NCBI GenBank assembly: GCA_963707445.1
Contig: CAVPPW010000004.1
Location: 138,082-202,081, forward strand
DNA length: 64,000 bases
Direction of reading: 5' to 3'
From: JALORV01 sp963707445
GTDB taxonomy: Bacteria > Pseudomonadota > Gammaproteobacteria > Burkholderiales > Burkholderiaceae_F
Shown here: positions 28,217 to 37,981 of the stretch, piece by piece
How the letters are laid out: each line of letters opens with the position of its first letter
Position numbering within the stretch: position 1 is the first letter of the stretch
Notes under the pieces: generated by a model
Databases searched by the model: none
Seen by the model: only the letters and a program-made list of their open reading frames with translations
Told to the model about the DNA's origin: nothing
Program-made: the position numbers and the translations under genes

Positions 28217-28887
28217 CACCGGGATCCGCGTGCAGCCGTCGTCGCCAGCCGCGCGCGCAACGGACGGTCGGCCCAGTATCCGGCCGCGACCAGAAGCCAC
28301 TGCGCTTGGCCGACCCAAGCGATCGCGTTGACCGATGGCGGCGGCGGGCCGATCGCGTTGGCGAACTGAATGGCCAGCAGCAGCGCCGCCAGCACCCATG
28401 GCTTGTAGCCCGCCAACCGGGTCGCAGGCGCGGTGAGATACATTGCGAAGCACGCGGCGAAGAGTCCGAGCTCGAGCAGCAGCTCGACGAGAGGCGCATT
28501 CCACAGCCCGAGGCCGACCTTCGGTCCGCCGGCGAAGAGCAGCGGCAGATCCGGGCGATGCACGAGGAAGTCGAGCAGCCAGTGGCTCGCGACGAGCAGT
28601 GCAACGACCCAGGCGCCGCGCCGGTTGCGCGTCAGCAGCAGGTAGATACCTCCGAGCAGCGCGGCCCAGCCGAGCACGCCGAGCAGGCTGTGCGACACCG
28701 GGTAGTGCTCGAATCGAAGCGGCGCGCCCGACAGGGCAGGATCGATCGACACGCGCTCGACCCCCAGCAGCAGCAGTGTCGGCCACAGCAGGTCGATGAA
28801 CTGCGCCGCCAGGAAGAGCGTTCCCAGGGACACCTCGGGGGCGACGCGCTTCGCGGCGAAGCCGACGGCGAAATGACCGACGAACAT
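28216..28887 (-). CDS. Multi-pass membrane protein (YdjM/metal-dependent-hydrolase-like) between coxD and coxE
   Basis: A 223-residue inner-membrane protein with about six helices. MFVGHFAVGFAAKRVAPEVS and HYPVSHSLLGVLGWAALLGG, plus ASHWLLDFLVHRPDLPL, carry the His and Asp pattern of the LexA-regulated YdjM-like/'metal-dependent hydrolase' membrane family. It sits in the coxD-coxE operon with 8 bp before it and a 1-bp overlap after it, which is not usual for cox accessory clusters I know. Its role is not known; it may be a bystander or an anchor for the maturation pair. Confidence 0.75.
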   Translation of the reverse strand: MFVGHFAVGFAAKRVAPEVSLGTLFLAAQFIDLLWPTLLLLGVERVSIDPALSGAPLRFEHYPVSHSLLGVLGWAALLGGIYLLLTRNRRGAWVVALLVASHWLLDFLVHRPDLPLLFAGGPKVGLGLWNAPLVELLLELGLFAACFAMYLTAPATRLAGYKPWVLAALLLAIQFANAIGPPPPSVNAIAWVGQAQWLLVAAGYWADRPLRARLATTAARGSR

Positions 28888-28895
28888 GCGGCGGC

Positions 28896-29810
28896 TCAGC
28901 CGCCCGGAGCCACGGCGCGGGCCTCGTCGCGAATGCGCTCGACCAGCCGGGCGGCTTCGGTACCCTGCATGCGCGCGATGTCATCCTGGTATTTCAGCAG
29001 CACGCCGAGCGTGTTGTTGACCGTCTCGGGCTCGAGCACCACCGCGTCGAGCGCGAGCAGCGCCCGCGTCCACTCGATGGTTTCCGCAACGCCGGGCAGC
29101 TTGTACAGCTCTATGCCGCGCAGCGACTGCACGAAGGCGACGACCTGCTGCGACAGGACCGCGCCGGCCTCGGGCACCTTGCGCCGGATGATCTCGAGCT
29201 CGCGCGCAGCCGATGGATAGCCGACCCAGTGGTACAGGCAGCGCCGCTTGACCGCATCATGGATTTCGCGCGTCCGGTTGGACGTGATGACGACGACCGG
29301 TGGCGTCTGCGCCTGGACCGTTCGCCATTCAGGAATCGTGATCTGGAAATCCGAGAGGACCTCGAGCAAGTACGCCTCGAACGGCTCGTCGGTGCGGTCA
29401 AGTTCGTCGATCAGCAGCACCGGCGGCCGCGCATGCGGCATTAGGGCCCGTAGCAGCGCGCGCTCGATCAGGAAGCGCTCGTTGTACAACTCGCTCGACA
29501 GCGCCTCGCGCGAGACGCCGGCGGCCTCGCCCATGCGGATTTCGATCAGTTGCCGCGCAACGTTCCACTCGTAAGCAGCAGCGTTGATATCGAGCCCCTC
29601 GTAACACTGCAGCCGGATCAGTTCGGCGCCGAGCGCAGCCGCGAGCACCTTGGCGATCTCGGTCTTGCCGGTTCCGGGCTCGCCCTCGACGAACAGCGGG
29701 CGCTGCAGTTTCAGCGCCAGAAAGACCGCGGTGGCGAGTTGCCGATCGGCGACGTAGTCGCGCGAGCCGAGCAGTTCGACGGTCGCATCGATCGATTGCG
29801 GAATATCCAT
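28896..29810 (-). CDS. coxD: CoxD-like MoxR-family AAA+ ATPase
   Basis: A 304-residue AAA+ ATPase. Walker A is GEPGTGKTE near residue 42, Walker B VLLIDELDRTD, sensor 1 VVVITSNRTRE, and the arginine-finger region KRRCLYHWVGYPS. MoxR/CoxD ATPases, with VWA partners such as CoxE, remodel apo-hydrolases so that sulfur and copper or other cofactors can be inserted. It is the first gene of a six-gene operon and is divergent from the ABC importer operon with 248 bp between the starts. Confidence 0.9.
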   Translation of the reverse strand: MDIPQSIDATVELLGSRDYVADRQLATAVFLALKLQRPLFVEGEPGTGKTEIAKVLAAALGAELIRLQCYEGLDINAAAYEWNVARQLIEIRMGEAAGVSREALSSELYNERFLIERALLRALMPHARPPVLLIDELDRTDEPFEAYLLEVLSDFQITIPEWRTVQAQTPPVVVITSNRTREIHDAVKRRCLYHWVGYPSAARELEIIRRKVPEAGAVLSQQVVAFVQSLRGIELYKLPGVAETIEWTRALLALDAVVLEPETVNNTLGVLLKYQDDIARMQGTEAARLVERIRDEARAVAPGG

Positions 29811-30058
29811 CCCGCCACCTTAGCCGATGGTCGCGGGCCTCGCCAGCACGCCCGCAGTCCGGGTCGAAGCGCTGGTTCGAAGCCACGGCGCGTTCGGGGT
29901 TGGCTGGCTGGCGCGAGCGCGTAGACGCCCGAGCCCGATGGCATCCAGATTTCCACCACCACACGTCGGCGAACGGCTAGGATTGTGACAGCATGCTGAA
30001 ATCCGGCACGCAACGGGGCCTCGGCCCACGAGCGGCAACGACAGGAGTGGAGGAAACC

Positions 30059-31859
30059 ATGCACGAGAATGAACTGCGCGAACTGATCGAGGACGTTCGA
30101 GCCGGGAAGCTGCCACGACGCAGCTTCATCCAGCAGTTGGTCGCGCTCGGCCTGTCGGCGCCGATGGCGTCGATGCTGCTGATGCACGCCGGCGTCGCCA
30201 GCGCGCAAACGGCGCAGACCTACAAGCCGACCAAGCGCGGCGGCGGCGGTGTTCTCAAGGTGCTGTGGTGGCAGGGCGCGACGCTGCTGCAGCCGCACTT
30301 TGCCAACGGCACGAAGGACCAGGAAGGCTCGCGCATCTTCTACGAGTCGCTGGCGGTCTGGGACGGCGAAGGCAATCTGATCCCGATCCTCGCGGCCGAG
30401 GTACCGACGCGCGAGAACGGCGGCCTGTCGGCCGACGGGCGCAGCGTGACCTGGAAGCTCAAGAAGGACGTCACCTGGCACGACGGTCAGCCGTTCACTG
30501 CGGACGACTGCGTCTTCACCTGGGAATACGCGAAGGACCCGGCGACGGCTGCGGTGACCACCGGCGTGTACAAGGACGTGACGGTCACGAAGGTCGATCC
30601 GCTCACGATCCGGGTCACGTTCCCGAAGCCGACGCCGTTTTGGGCGACCGCCTTCGTCGCAGCCGAGGGCATGATCATCCCGAAGCATGTGTTCGGGCCC
30701 TACATCGGCGCGAAGTCGCGCGACGCGCCCGCCAACCTGAAGCCGGTCGGCACCGGCCCGTACAAGTTCGTCGACTTCAAGCCGGGCGACATGGTGCGCG
30801 GCGAGATCAACACGAACTACCACATGCCGAACCGCCCATTTTTCGACGCGATCGAGATGAAGGGCGGCGGCGACGCGACCTCGGCCGCGCGCGCGGTGCT
30901 GCAGACCGGCGAGTTCGACTACGCCTGGAACCTGCAGGTCGAAGACGAGGTGCTCAAACGCCTCGAAGCCGGCGGCAAGGGCCGCGCGCTGATCGTGCAG
31001 AGCGGCGACATCGAGTTCATCCAGCTCAACACCAAGGACCCGTGGAACGAGGTCGACGGCGAGCGCGCGAACGTCAAGTCCAAGCACTTCGCCTTCAGCG
31101 ACCCGGCGGTGCGCGAGGCGATGTCGCTGCTGGCGGACCGCAAGGGCATCCAGGAGTTCATCTACGGACGCACCGGCATCGCGACCAGCAACTTCCTGAA
31201 CAACCCGGCGCGCTTCCGCTCACCGAACACGAAGTACGAATTCAACGTCGACAAGGCCAACCAGGTGCTCGACGCCGCCGGCTGGAAGAAGGGTGCGGAC
31301 GGCGTCCGCGAGAAGGACGGCAAGAAGCTGAAGTTCGTCTACCAGACTTCGGTCAATTCGCTGCGCCAGAAGGAGCAGGCGGTCGTCAAGCAGGCCTGCC
31401 AGAAGGCCGGCATCGACCTCGAATTGAAGTCGGTCACCGCCAGCGTGTTCTTCTCGTCCGACGTCGCCAATCCCGACACCTACGGCAAGTTCTGGTGCGA
31501 CATGCAGATGTACACGACGACGATGACGCAGCCGGATCCCGAGCGCTTCATGGACCAGTACCTGTCGCGCGAGGTCTCGTCCAAGGCGAACAAGTGGCAG
31601 GGTCGCAACATCACCCGCTGGGTCAGCGAGGATTACGACAAGACGTACCAGGCCGCGGAGGGCGAACTCGATCCGGTCAAGCGCGCCGCGCTGTTCATAC
31701 GCCTCAACGATCTGCCGGTGAAGGACAACGTCATCATCCCGCTGATCAGCCGGCCCGCGGGTGCGAGGATCGAACCTGAAGCTCGTGACGCCGCTGACGG
31801 GCTGGGACCTCGACTTCTCGCAGCTGCAGAACTGGTATCGGGAGACCGGCGCCGGCTGA
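30059..31859 (+). CDS. ABC importer family 5 substrate-binding protein, first copy (frameshift near its end)
   Basis: About 600 residues of the peptide/nickel/opine-type binding protein family. A conserved N-terminal tail (MHENELRELIEDVRAG) precedes a twin-arginine-like leader, PRRSFIQQLVALGLSAPMAS. The mature part starts YKPTKRGGGGVLKVLWWQGA, with TWKLKKDVTWHDGQPFTADD and LKPVGTGPYKFVDFKPGD as family signatures. The frame changes near 31770; the correct ending is NLKLVTPLTGWDLDFSQLQN followed by WYRETGAG and the stop at 31857-31859. A GGAGG site precedes the start. A paralogue follows 32 bp later. Confidence 0.9.
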
Positions 31860-31891
31860 CCTGAGCGCGCGCCGGGAGGGCTGGCCGCCGC

Positions 31892-33676
31892 ATGACCGAC
31901 GAAGACGAGCTTCGACGCTGGATCGCCTGCGTGCGGGCCGGCTCGCTGGCGCGGCGCGATTTCCTGGCACGCCTCGCCGCGCTCGGCGTCGCCGCGCCGG
32001 TGGCCAGCCTGCTGCTGGCGGATGCCGGCATCGCCCAGCCGACCTCCGCCACCTACAAGCCGACGCGGCGCGGCGGCGGCGGCACGCTGAAGCTGCTGTT
32101 CTGGCAGGGTCCGACGCTGCTGAACCCGCATTTCGCCAACAGCATCAAGGATGCCGCCGGATCGCGGCCCTTCTACGAGTCGCTGGCGCGATTCGATGCC
32201 GACGGTCAGCTGGTTCCGATTCTTGCGGCCGAGATCCCGAGCAGCGACAACGGCGGCATCGCCGCGGACGGTCGTTCGACCACGTGGAAGTTGAAGCGCG
32301 GCGTGACCTGGCACGACGGCAAGCCGTTCACCGCGGACGACGTGATCTTCAACTGGCGCTTTGCGACCGATCCCGCGACCGCGGCGTTCACCGGCGGCGT
32401 CTACGAAAACGTCAAGGCCATCGAGAAGATCGACACCCACGCGGTGCGCATCGTGTTCGAAAAGCCCACGCCGATCTGGACACGCACCTCCAATCAGCAG
32501 CTGATTCCGCAGCACCTGTTCGCACCCTACCTCGGCGCGAAGTCGCGTGAGGCGCCGCAGAACCTGAAGCCGGTCGGTACCGGCCCCTATCGGTTCATCG
32601 ATTTCAAGCCGGGCGACATCGTCAAGGGAGAGCTCAACCCGAACGTACCACGGCCTGAACCGGCCGCACTTCGACGCCATCGAGATCAAGGGCGGCGGCG
32701 ATGCGGCCTCCGCGGCACGGGCGGTCCTGCAGACCGGCGAATTCGACTATGCGTGGAACCTGCAGATCGAGGACGAGGTACTGAAGCGCATGGAGAGCAA
32801 CGGCAAGGGGCGCGTCGCGATCAGCCCGGGCGGCAACACCGAGATGATCTGGCTGAACATGACCGATCCATGGACCGAAGTCGACGGCGAGCGCGCCAGC
32901 CTGAAATCGCGCCACCCGATCCTGTCGGACCCCGCGGTGCGCGAAGCCCTGGCGCTGCTGCTGGACCGCAAGTCCGTGCAGGAATTCGTCTACGGGCGCA
33001 CCGGCGTGGCGACGGCGAACGTGCTCAACAACCCACGGCAGTTCAACAGTCCGAACACGAAGAACGAGATCGAGCCTGGACAAGGCCAACGCGCTGCTCG
33101 ACGGCGCAGGCTGGAAGCGTGGCGCCAGTGGCGTCCGCGAAAAGGGCGGGCGCAAGCTCAGTTTCGCTGTTCCAGAGCTCCACCAACTCGGTGCGCCAGA
33201 AGGTGCAGGCCATCTTCAAGCAGGCCTGCGCCAAGGCCGGCATCGAGATCGAAGTGAAGGCCGTCACGCCAGCCGTTTACTTCTCCTCCGACATCGGCAA
33301 TCCCGACACGGCAGGCAAGTTCTGGGCGGACCTGCAGATGCATTCGTTCACCCGAGCTGCCGGATCCGGACCGCTTCATGCAGCTGTGGGTCTCATGGGA
33401 GGCTTCGAGGAAAGCCAACAAGTGGCTTGGACTGAACACCGGGCGCTGGGCGAACGCCGAGTACGACACCCTGTTCAAGGCGCAGCAGGCCGAGCTCGAC
33501 CCGGTGAAGCGCGCGACGCTGCTGATTCGCATGAACGACCTCGTCTGCAACGACCGGGCGATGATCCCGGTGGTGTACCGGCCCGGGTCGACGGCCTCGC
33601 CCGCAGTCTTGCGGCACCGCTGTCTGATTGGGACAACCCGCTCGCCGGGCTGCATGACTGGTACCGCGAGAGCTGA
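31892..33676 (+). CDS. ABC importer family 5 substrate-binding protein, second copy (several frameshifts)
   Basis: A close paralogue of the preceding gene: same tail (MTDEDELRRWIACVRAG), a twin-arginine leader ARRDFLARLAALGVAAPVAS, and YKPTRRGGGGTLKLLFWQGP. Conserved blocks continue in changing frames to the end (LSDWDNPLAGLHDWYRES, stop 33674-33676). Frame changes lie near 32645, 33073, 33165, 33365 and 33590. Because conserved residues persist throughout, I judge most of these as sequence errors, though a decaying duplicate is possible. The permease gene follows after 3 bp. Confidence 0.8.
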   Translation: MTDEDELRRWIACVRAGSLARRDFLARLAALGVAAPVASLLLADAGIAQPTSATYKPTRRGGGGTLKLLFWQGPTLLNPHFANSIKDAAGSRPFYESLARFDADGQLVPILAAEIPSSDNGGIAADGRSTTWKLKRGVTWHDGKPFTADDVIFNWRFATDPATAAFTGGVYENVKAIEKIDTHAVRIVFEKPTPIWTRTSNQQLIPQHLFAPYLGAKSREAPQNLKPVGTGPYRFIDFKPGDIVKGELNPNVPRPEPAALRRHRDQGRRRCGLRGTGGPADRRIRLCVEPADRGRGTEAHGEQRQGARRDQPGRQHRDDLAEHDRSMDRSRRRARQPEIAPPDPVGPRGARSPGAAAGPQVRAGIRLRAHRRGDGERAQQPTAVQQSEHEERDRAWTRPTRCSTAQAGSVAPVASAKRAGASSVSLFQSSTNSVRQKVQAIFKQACAKAGIEIEVKAVTPAVYFSSDIGNPDTAGKFWADLQMHSFTRAAGSGPLHAAVGLMGGFEESQQVAWTEHRALGERRVRHPVQGAAGRARPGEARDAADSHERPRLQRPGDDPGGVPARVDGLARSLAAPLSDWDNPLAGLHDWYRES

Positions 33677-33679
33677 CGC

Positions 33680-34640
33680 TTGGGCCCCTACCTACTCCGC
33701 CGCCTGCTGATCGCGATCCCCAGCCTGCTGGGCATCAGCGTCGTCCTCTTCACCGTGCTTGCGCTGGCGCCGGGCGATCCGTTCAGCGAGCTGGCGCTCA
33801 ACCCGAACGTGCCGGCCGAGGTGCGCATGGCGCTGCGCGCCAAGTTCGGCCTCGACGATCCGGTCTGGCAGCGCTACTTCCACTGGCTGACGGCGATGCT
33901 GCACGGCGACTGGGGCTTCTCGTTCATCAGCCGCGTCGACGTCGACACGCTGATCATGCAGCGGGTCCCGATCACGCTGGCAGTGATCGGCGCGTCGCAG
34001 CTGCTGGCGCTCGCGATCGCGCTTGCCGGTCGGCATCTACTCGGCGATGCGGCCCTACTCGTGGTTCGACCGCATCGCCAGCACGCTCGCCTTCGTCGGC
34101 TTCTCGCTGCCGACCTTCTTCACCGGCATCCTGCTGATCCTGATCTTCTCGATCAAGCTCGACTGGCTGCCGTTCGTGTTCCGCGCCGATCTCAACACGA
34201 CCGGCTGGGCATGGTGGGTCGAGATGTTCCGCCAGTCGATCATGCCGATCACCGTGCTCGGACTGTTCCAGGGCGCGAGCTGGACGCGCTACGTGCGCTC
34301 GGCGATGCTCGACGTGATCCGGCTCGACTACGTGACGACCGCGCGTGCCAAGGGACTGGCGGAGCGCAAGGTGATCATGAAGCACGTCGTGCGCAATGCT
34401 CTGATCCCGGTGGTGACGCTGGTGGCGCTGCAGATGCCGGCGATTTTCGGCGGAGCGATCGTCACCGAGCAGATCTTCCGCATTCCGGGCATCGGCTCGC
34501 TGCTGATCGACGCGATCCTGCGCAACGACACGCCGGTGATCATGGCGGTGACCTTCGTGTTCTCCTGCCTCGTGATCATCTTCAACCTGATCGCCGACCT
34601 GCTGTATGGCTGGCTCGACCCTCGCATCTCCTACCGCTAG
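33680..34640 (+). CDS. ABC importer permease, DppB/OppB type (one frameshift)
   Basis: First membrane subunit, about 320 residues with six helices. The N-terminus GPYLLRRLLIAIPSLLGISV is typical of DppB, and the EAA loop reads LDYVTTARAKGLAERKVIMK then HVVRNALIPVVTL. The start is TTG at 33680, 3 bp after the binding protein stop. The frame changes near 34025 (LALAIALA to PVGIYSAMRPYSWF). The final segment VIIFNLIADLLYGWLDPRIS is the family end. Substrate by homology is a peptide, nickel or opine. Confidence 0.88.
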
Positions 34641-35536
34641 CGCCGTCAGGCCCGCGTCGGGAGCCTCGCCGTGGCGCGAGGCGTGGCGACGCTTCAGGCG
34701 CCACCGGATGGCGTACGCGAGCCTGTTCGTGCTGGCGACGCTGGTCGCGCTGGTCGTCTTCGGTCCGCTGCTGTGGAACCTCCCGATCAACGAGATCGAT
34801 TTCAGCGCGCAGCTCCAAGGACCGTCGTGGAAACATCCGCTCGGCACCGACGACCTCGGCCAGGACCTGCTCGCGCGCATGCTCTACGGCGGCCGCATCT
34901 CGCTCGCCGTCGGCCTGGCGGCGATGACGATGGCGATCGTCGTCGGCGTGCTGATCGGCGCGATCGCCGGCAGCGCGCGCGGCAGCATCGACACCGCGCT
35001 GATGTGGCTCACCGACCTGTTCCTCTCGCTGCCGCAGCTGCCATTGCTGCTGCTGATCATCTATCTCTTCCGCGACAGCCTGAAGAGCGTGCTCGGTCCC
35101 GAGGGCGGCGTGTTCGTGCTGATCGTCGCGGTGATCGGCGGCTTCCGCTGGATGCCGGTGGCGCGGCTGGTGCGCGCCCAGTTCTTTTCGCTGCGCGAAA
35201 AGGAGTTCGTCGAGGCGGCGCGCGCGCTCGGCGCGTCGCACACGCGCACGGTGGTCCGCCACATCCTGCCGAATGCGCTCGGACCGGTGATCGTCGCCGG
35301 CACCATCGACGTCGCCGCGGCGATCATCGCCGAGTCGACGCTCTCGTTCCTCGGCCTCGGCTTTCCGCCGGACATTCCGACCTGGGGGCGGATCCTGTTC
35401 GACAGCAAGGATCACCTCGACATCGCGGCGCACTGGGCGCTGTTTCCCGGCGCCGGCGATCTTCCTCACCGTGCTGTCGATCAACTTCGTCGGCGACGGC
35501 CTGCGCGACGCGCTCGATCCGCGCAAGGTGCTGTGA
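34606..35536 (+). CDS. ABC importer permease, DppC/OppC type (one frameshift)
   Basis: Second membrane subunit, about 310 residues. It begins with the cytoplasmic segment SPWREAWRRFRRHRMAYASL and HPLGTDDLGQDLLARMLYGG (DppC hallmark), and has the EAA loop FVEAARALGASHTRTVVRHI then LPNALGPVIVAG. The chosen ATG at 34606 overlaps the previous gene by 35 bp. The frame changes near 35455; the true end is SINFVGDGLRDALDPRKVL with stop at 35534-35536, overlapping the next ATG. Confidence 0.87.
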
Positions 35537-36536
35537 TGGCCGCGCCGCCGGGTTCCGAACCGCGCCTGCTCGAGATCCGCGGGCTGACAACCCACTTCCA
35601 CACCGACGACGGCTGGCTGCACGCGGTCGACGGCGTGGACATCAGTGTCGGCCGCGGCGAGACGGTGAGCGTCGTCGGCGAATCGGGCTGCGGCAAGACG
35701 GTCACGGCGATGACCGTGCTCAAGCTGGTACCGATGCCGCCGGGAAAGATCGTCGCCGGCCAGATGCTCTGGCAGGGGCGCGACCTCGTGCCGCTCGACG
35801 CCGACGCGATGCGCGAGCATCCGCGCCAAGGAAATCGCGATCGTCTTCCAGGAGCCGATGACCTCGCTGAACCCGGTCTACACCGTCGGCGAACAGATCG
35901 CCGAGGTGCTCCGGCTGCACGAGAAGCTGTCGCGCCGGGCGGCACTCGATCGCGCGGTCGAGATGCTGAAGCTCGTGCACATCTCCACGCCGCAGCGGCG
36001 CGTGCACGACTATCCGCACCAGTTTTCCGGCGGCATGCGCCAGCGGGTGATGATCGCGATGGCACTCTCGTGCAATCCGAAGCTGCTGATCGCGGACGAA
36101 CCGACGACCGCGCTCGACGTCACGATCCAGGCGCAGATCCTCGACCTGCTCGGCGAGCTGAAGTCGCGGCTCGGCATGGCGGTCATGCTGATCACGCATG
36201 CGATGGGCGTCGTGGCCGAGACCGCGCAGCGCGTCGTCGTGATGTACGCCGGCAAAGTGATCGAGGAGGCGCCGGTGCAGCAACTCTTCGCCGCCCGCGT
36301 CATCCGTACACGCAGGGGCTGATCCGTTCGATTCCGCGCATCGACACGGCCGCGATTCACAAGGTGCGGCTGGAGGCGATCCCGGGCGTCGTGCCGAAGC
36401 TGATCGACCCGCCGCCGGGCTGTCGCTTCGCCCCGCGCTGCCGCTATGCGATGCCCGCGTGTACGGCCGCGACACCGCCGCTGATCGAGGTCACGCCCGG
36501 CCACAAGGTGGCCTGCATTCTCGAATCGGCGCTTGA
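35536..36536 (+). CDS. ABC importer ATPase, DppD/OppD type (frameshifts)
   Basis: First ATPase of the importer. Walker A is GESGCGKTV, the Q-loop VFQEPMTSLNP, the signature FSGGMRQRV and Walker B LLIADEPTTALD, with the H-loop LITHAMGVV. The C-terminal oligopeptide/nickel-transport domain has PPGCRFAPRCRYAMPACTAA. Frame changes lie near 35818 and 36293. The end is uncertain: the last conserved stretch is HKVACILESA, and I place the stop TGA at 36534-36536 assuming one more indel; in the observed frame no stop appears before 37662. Confidence 0.82.
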
Positions 36537-36541
36537 GCGCC

Positions 36542-37516
36542 ATGAGCGAGCCGTTGCTGCGCGTCACCGACCTCGTCAAGCACTTCCCGGTGCGCGGAGG
36601 ACTGCTGCGCCGGGAAGTCGGTCGCGTGCACGCCGTCAACGGTGTGAGTTTCGAACTCGCCGCCGGCGAGACGCTCGGACTGGTCGGCGAATCCGGCTGC
36701 GGCAAGTCGACCACGGGCCGCTGCATCCTGCGGCTGATCGAGCCGACGTCGGGCTCGATCCAGTTCCAGGGCGTCGAGGTGACGAGGCTCGACCGCGCCG
36801 CGCACCGGCGCCTCGCCCGCGACATGCAGATCATCTTCCAGGACCCGTACGCCTCGCTCAACCCGCGCATGACGGTGAGCGCGATCATCGGCGAGGCGTT
36901 GATCATCCACCGGCTCGCGCCAACGGCACGGGAATTCGAAGACCGCATCGTGCAGTTGCTGGAAACGGTGGGGCTTTCGGCCGACCACATGCGGCGCTAT
37001 CCGCACGAGTTCTCCGGCGGACAGCGGCAGCGCATCGGCATCGCGCGGGCGCTGGCGGTCTCGCCGAAGCTCATCGTCTGCGACGAGGCCGTGTCCGCCC
37101 TCGACGTCTCGATCCAGGCGCAGGTGATCAATCTGCTGGAAGACCTGCGCAGCAAGTTCAACCTGACCTACATCTTCATCGCGCACGACCTTTCGGTCGT
37201 CGAGCACATCAGCCACCGGGTTGCGGTCATGTACCTCGGGCGCATCGTCGAGATCGCGTCGGCGCGCGAGCTGTATTCCGAACCGAGGCATCCATACACC
37301 GAAGCACTGCTCTCGGCCGTACCGATTCCCGACCCCAAGGTCAGGCGCCAGCGGCTGCCAGTGCAGGGAGACGTGCCGAGCCCGATCAACCCGCCAACGG
37401 GTTGCCACTTTCACACGCGCTGCCCGATCGCGCAGAAGCCGCTGTGCAGCACCGTGGAGCCGCAACTGAAGCAGACAAAAGAGGGCCACTGGGTCTCCTG
37501 CCACCTGCGCAGTTAA
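36542..37516 (+). CDS. ABC importer ATPase, DppF/OppF type
   Basis: Second ATPase, 324 residues and unbroken. Walker A GESGCGKST, Q-loop IIFQDPYASLNPRMTV, signature FSGGQRQRIGIARAL, Walker B LIVCDEAVSALDVSI and H-loop IAHDLSVVEHIS are all intact. The C-terminal zinc-like HTRCPIAQKPLC motif and PPTGCHFH close the family domain. ATG at 36542 (MSEPLLRVTDLVKHFPVRGG) is preferred to an in-frame TTG at 36533. It is the last gene of the importer operon. Confidence 0.92.
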   Translation: MSEPLLRVTDLVKHFPVRGGLLRREVGRVHAVNGVSFELAAGETLGLVGESGCGKSTTGRCILRLIEPTSGSIQFQGVEVTRLDRAAHRRLARDMQIIFQDPYASLNPRMTVSAIIGEALIIHRLAPTAREFEDRIVQLLETVGLSADHMRRYPHEFSGGQRQRIGIARALAVSPKLIVCDEAVSALDVSIQAQVINLLEDLRSKFNLTYIFIAHDLSVVEHISHRVAVMYLGRIVEIASARELYSEPRHPYTEALLSAVPIPDPKVRRQRLPVQGDVPSPINPPTGCHFHTRCPIAQKPLCSTVEPQLKQTKEGHWVSCHLRS

Positions 37517-37591
37517 TTGGGAAGCGCCGTCCGGCCCTGGCACACCGTGGCAGCGTGCGCCCGTGCAAGCGCGTCGTGCGCAGGTGGGCCG

Positions 37592-37963
37592 CTACGGACC
37601 CGCCAGCCACGCCTCGGCATCGGCCACCGCGGCGAACATCCGGATCGGCAGACCACGGTTGACCGCGACGTTCTCGGCGAACTTCATCGTGTCGCCGATC
37701 GCGTGGACGTCGATAAAGGCGATCGCCTGCACGATGCCCGCGGCTTCCGTGCTGCCCTGAGCCGCGATGTCGAACACAGTCGACCGGCCCAGCCGGGGAC
37801 CGGTCGAGCCGTTCCTCGATCAGCAGCGCGAGTCGTACCCCGCAGCCGGCACTCGTGCATCAGCGCCTGCAGATAGCCGACGACGTCGTCCTTGGTGTTG
37901 TCACCGGTGACGACGGCGTGCAGGTAGCGCGGTCTTTTCGTCGAACTTCAGGTCGAATGCCAT
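37592..37963 (-). CDS. Small conserved protein, STAS/SpoIIAA-like fold (frameshifted)
   Basis: About 120 residues rebuilt from three frames: MAFDLKFDEK from the ATG at 37963, then YLHAVVTGDNTKDDVVGYLQ, LLIEERLDRS-like sequence, and finally VFDIAAQGSTEAAGIVQAIA with AFIDVHAIGDTMKFAENVAV, ending AEAWLAGP at 37592. The beta-alpha pattern resembles SpoIIAA/STAS-like proteins, with no catalytic motif. Frame changes lie near 37925, 37830 and 37790. Function unknown. Confidence 0.6.
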
Positions 37964-37981
37964 TGCGTGCGGTCCCCGGGT

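Noticed and set aside
34606..37662. 1,018-codon frame that seems to fuse permease and both ATPases
   Set aside because: It passes through other frames of three separate ABC genes after indels; conserved motifs show individual genes with overlapping start and stop codons.
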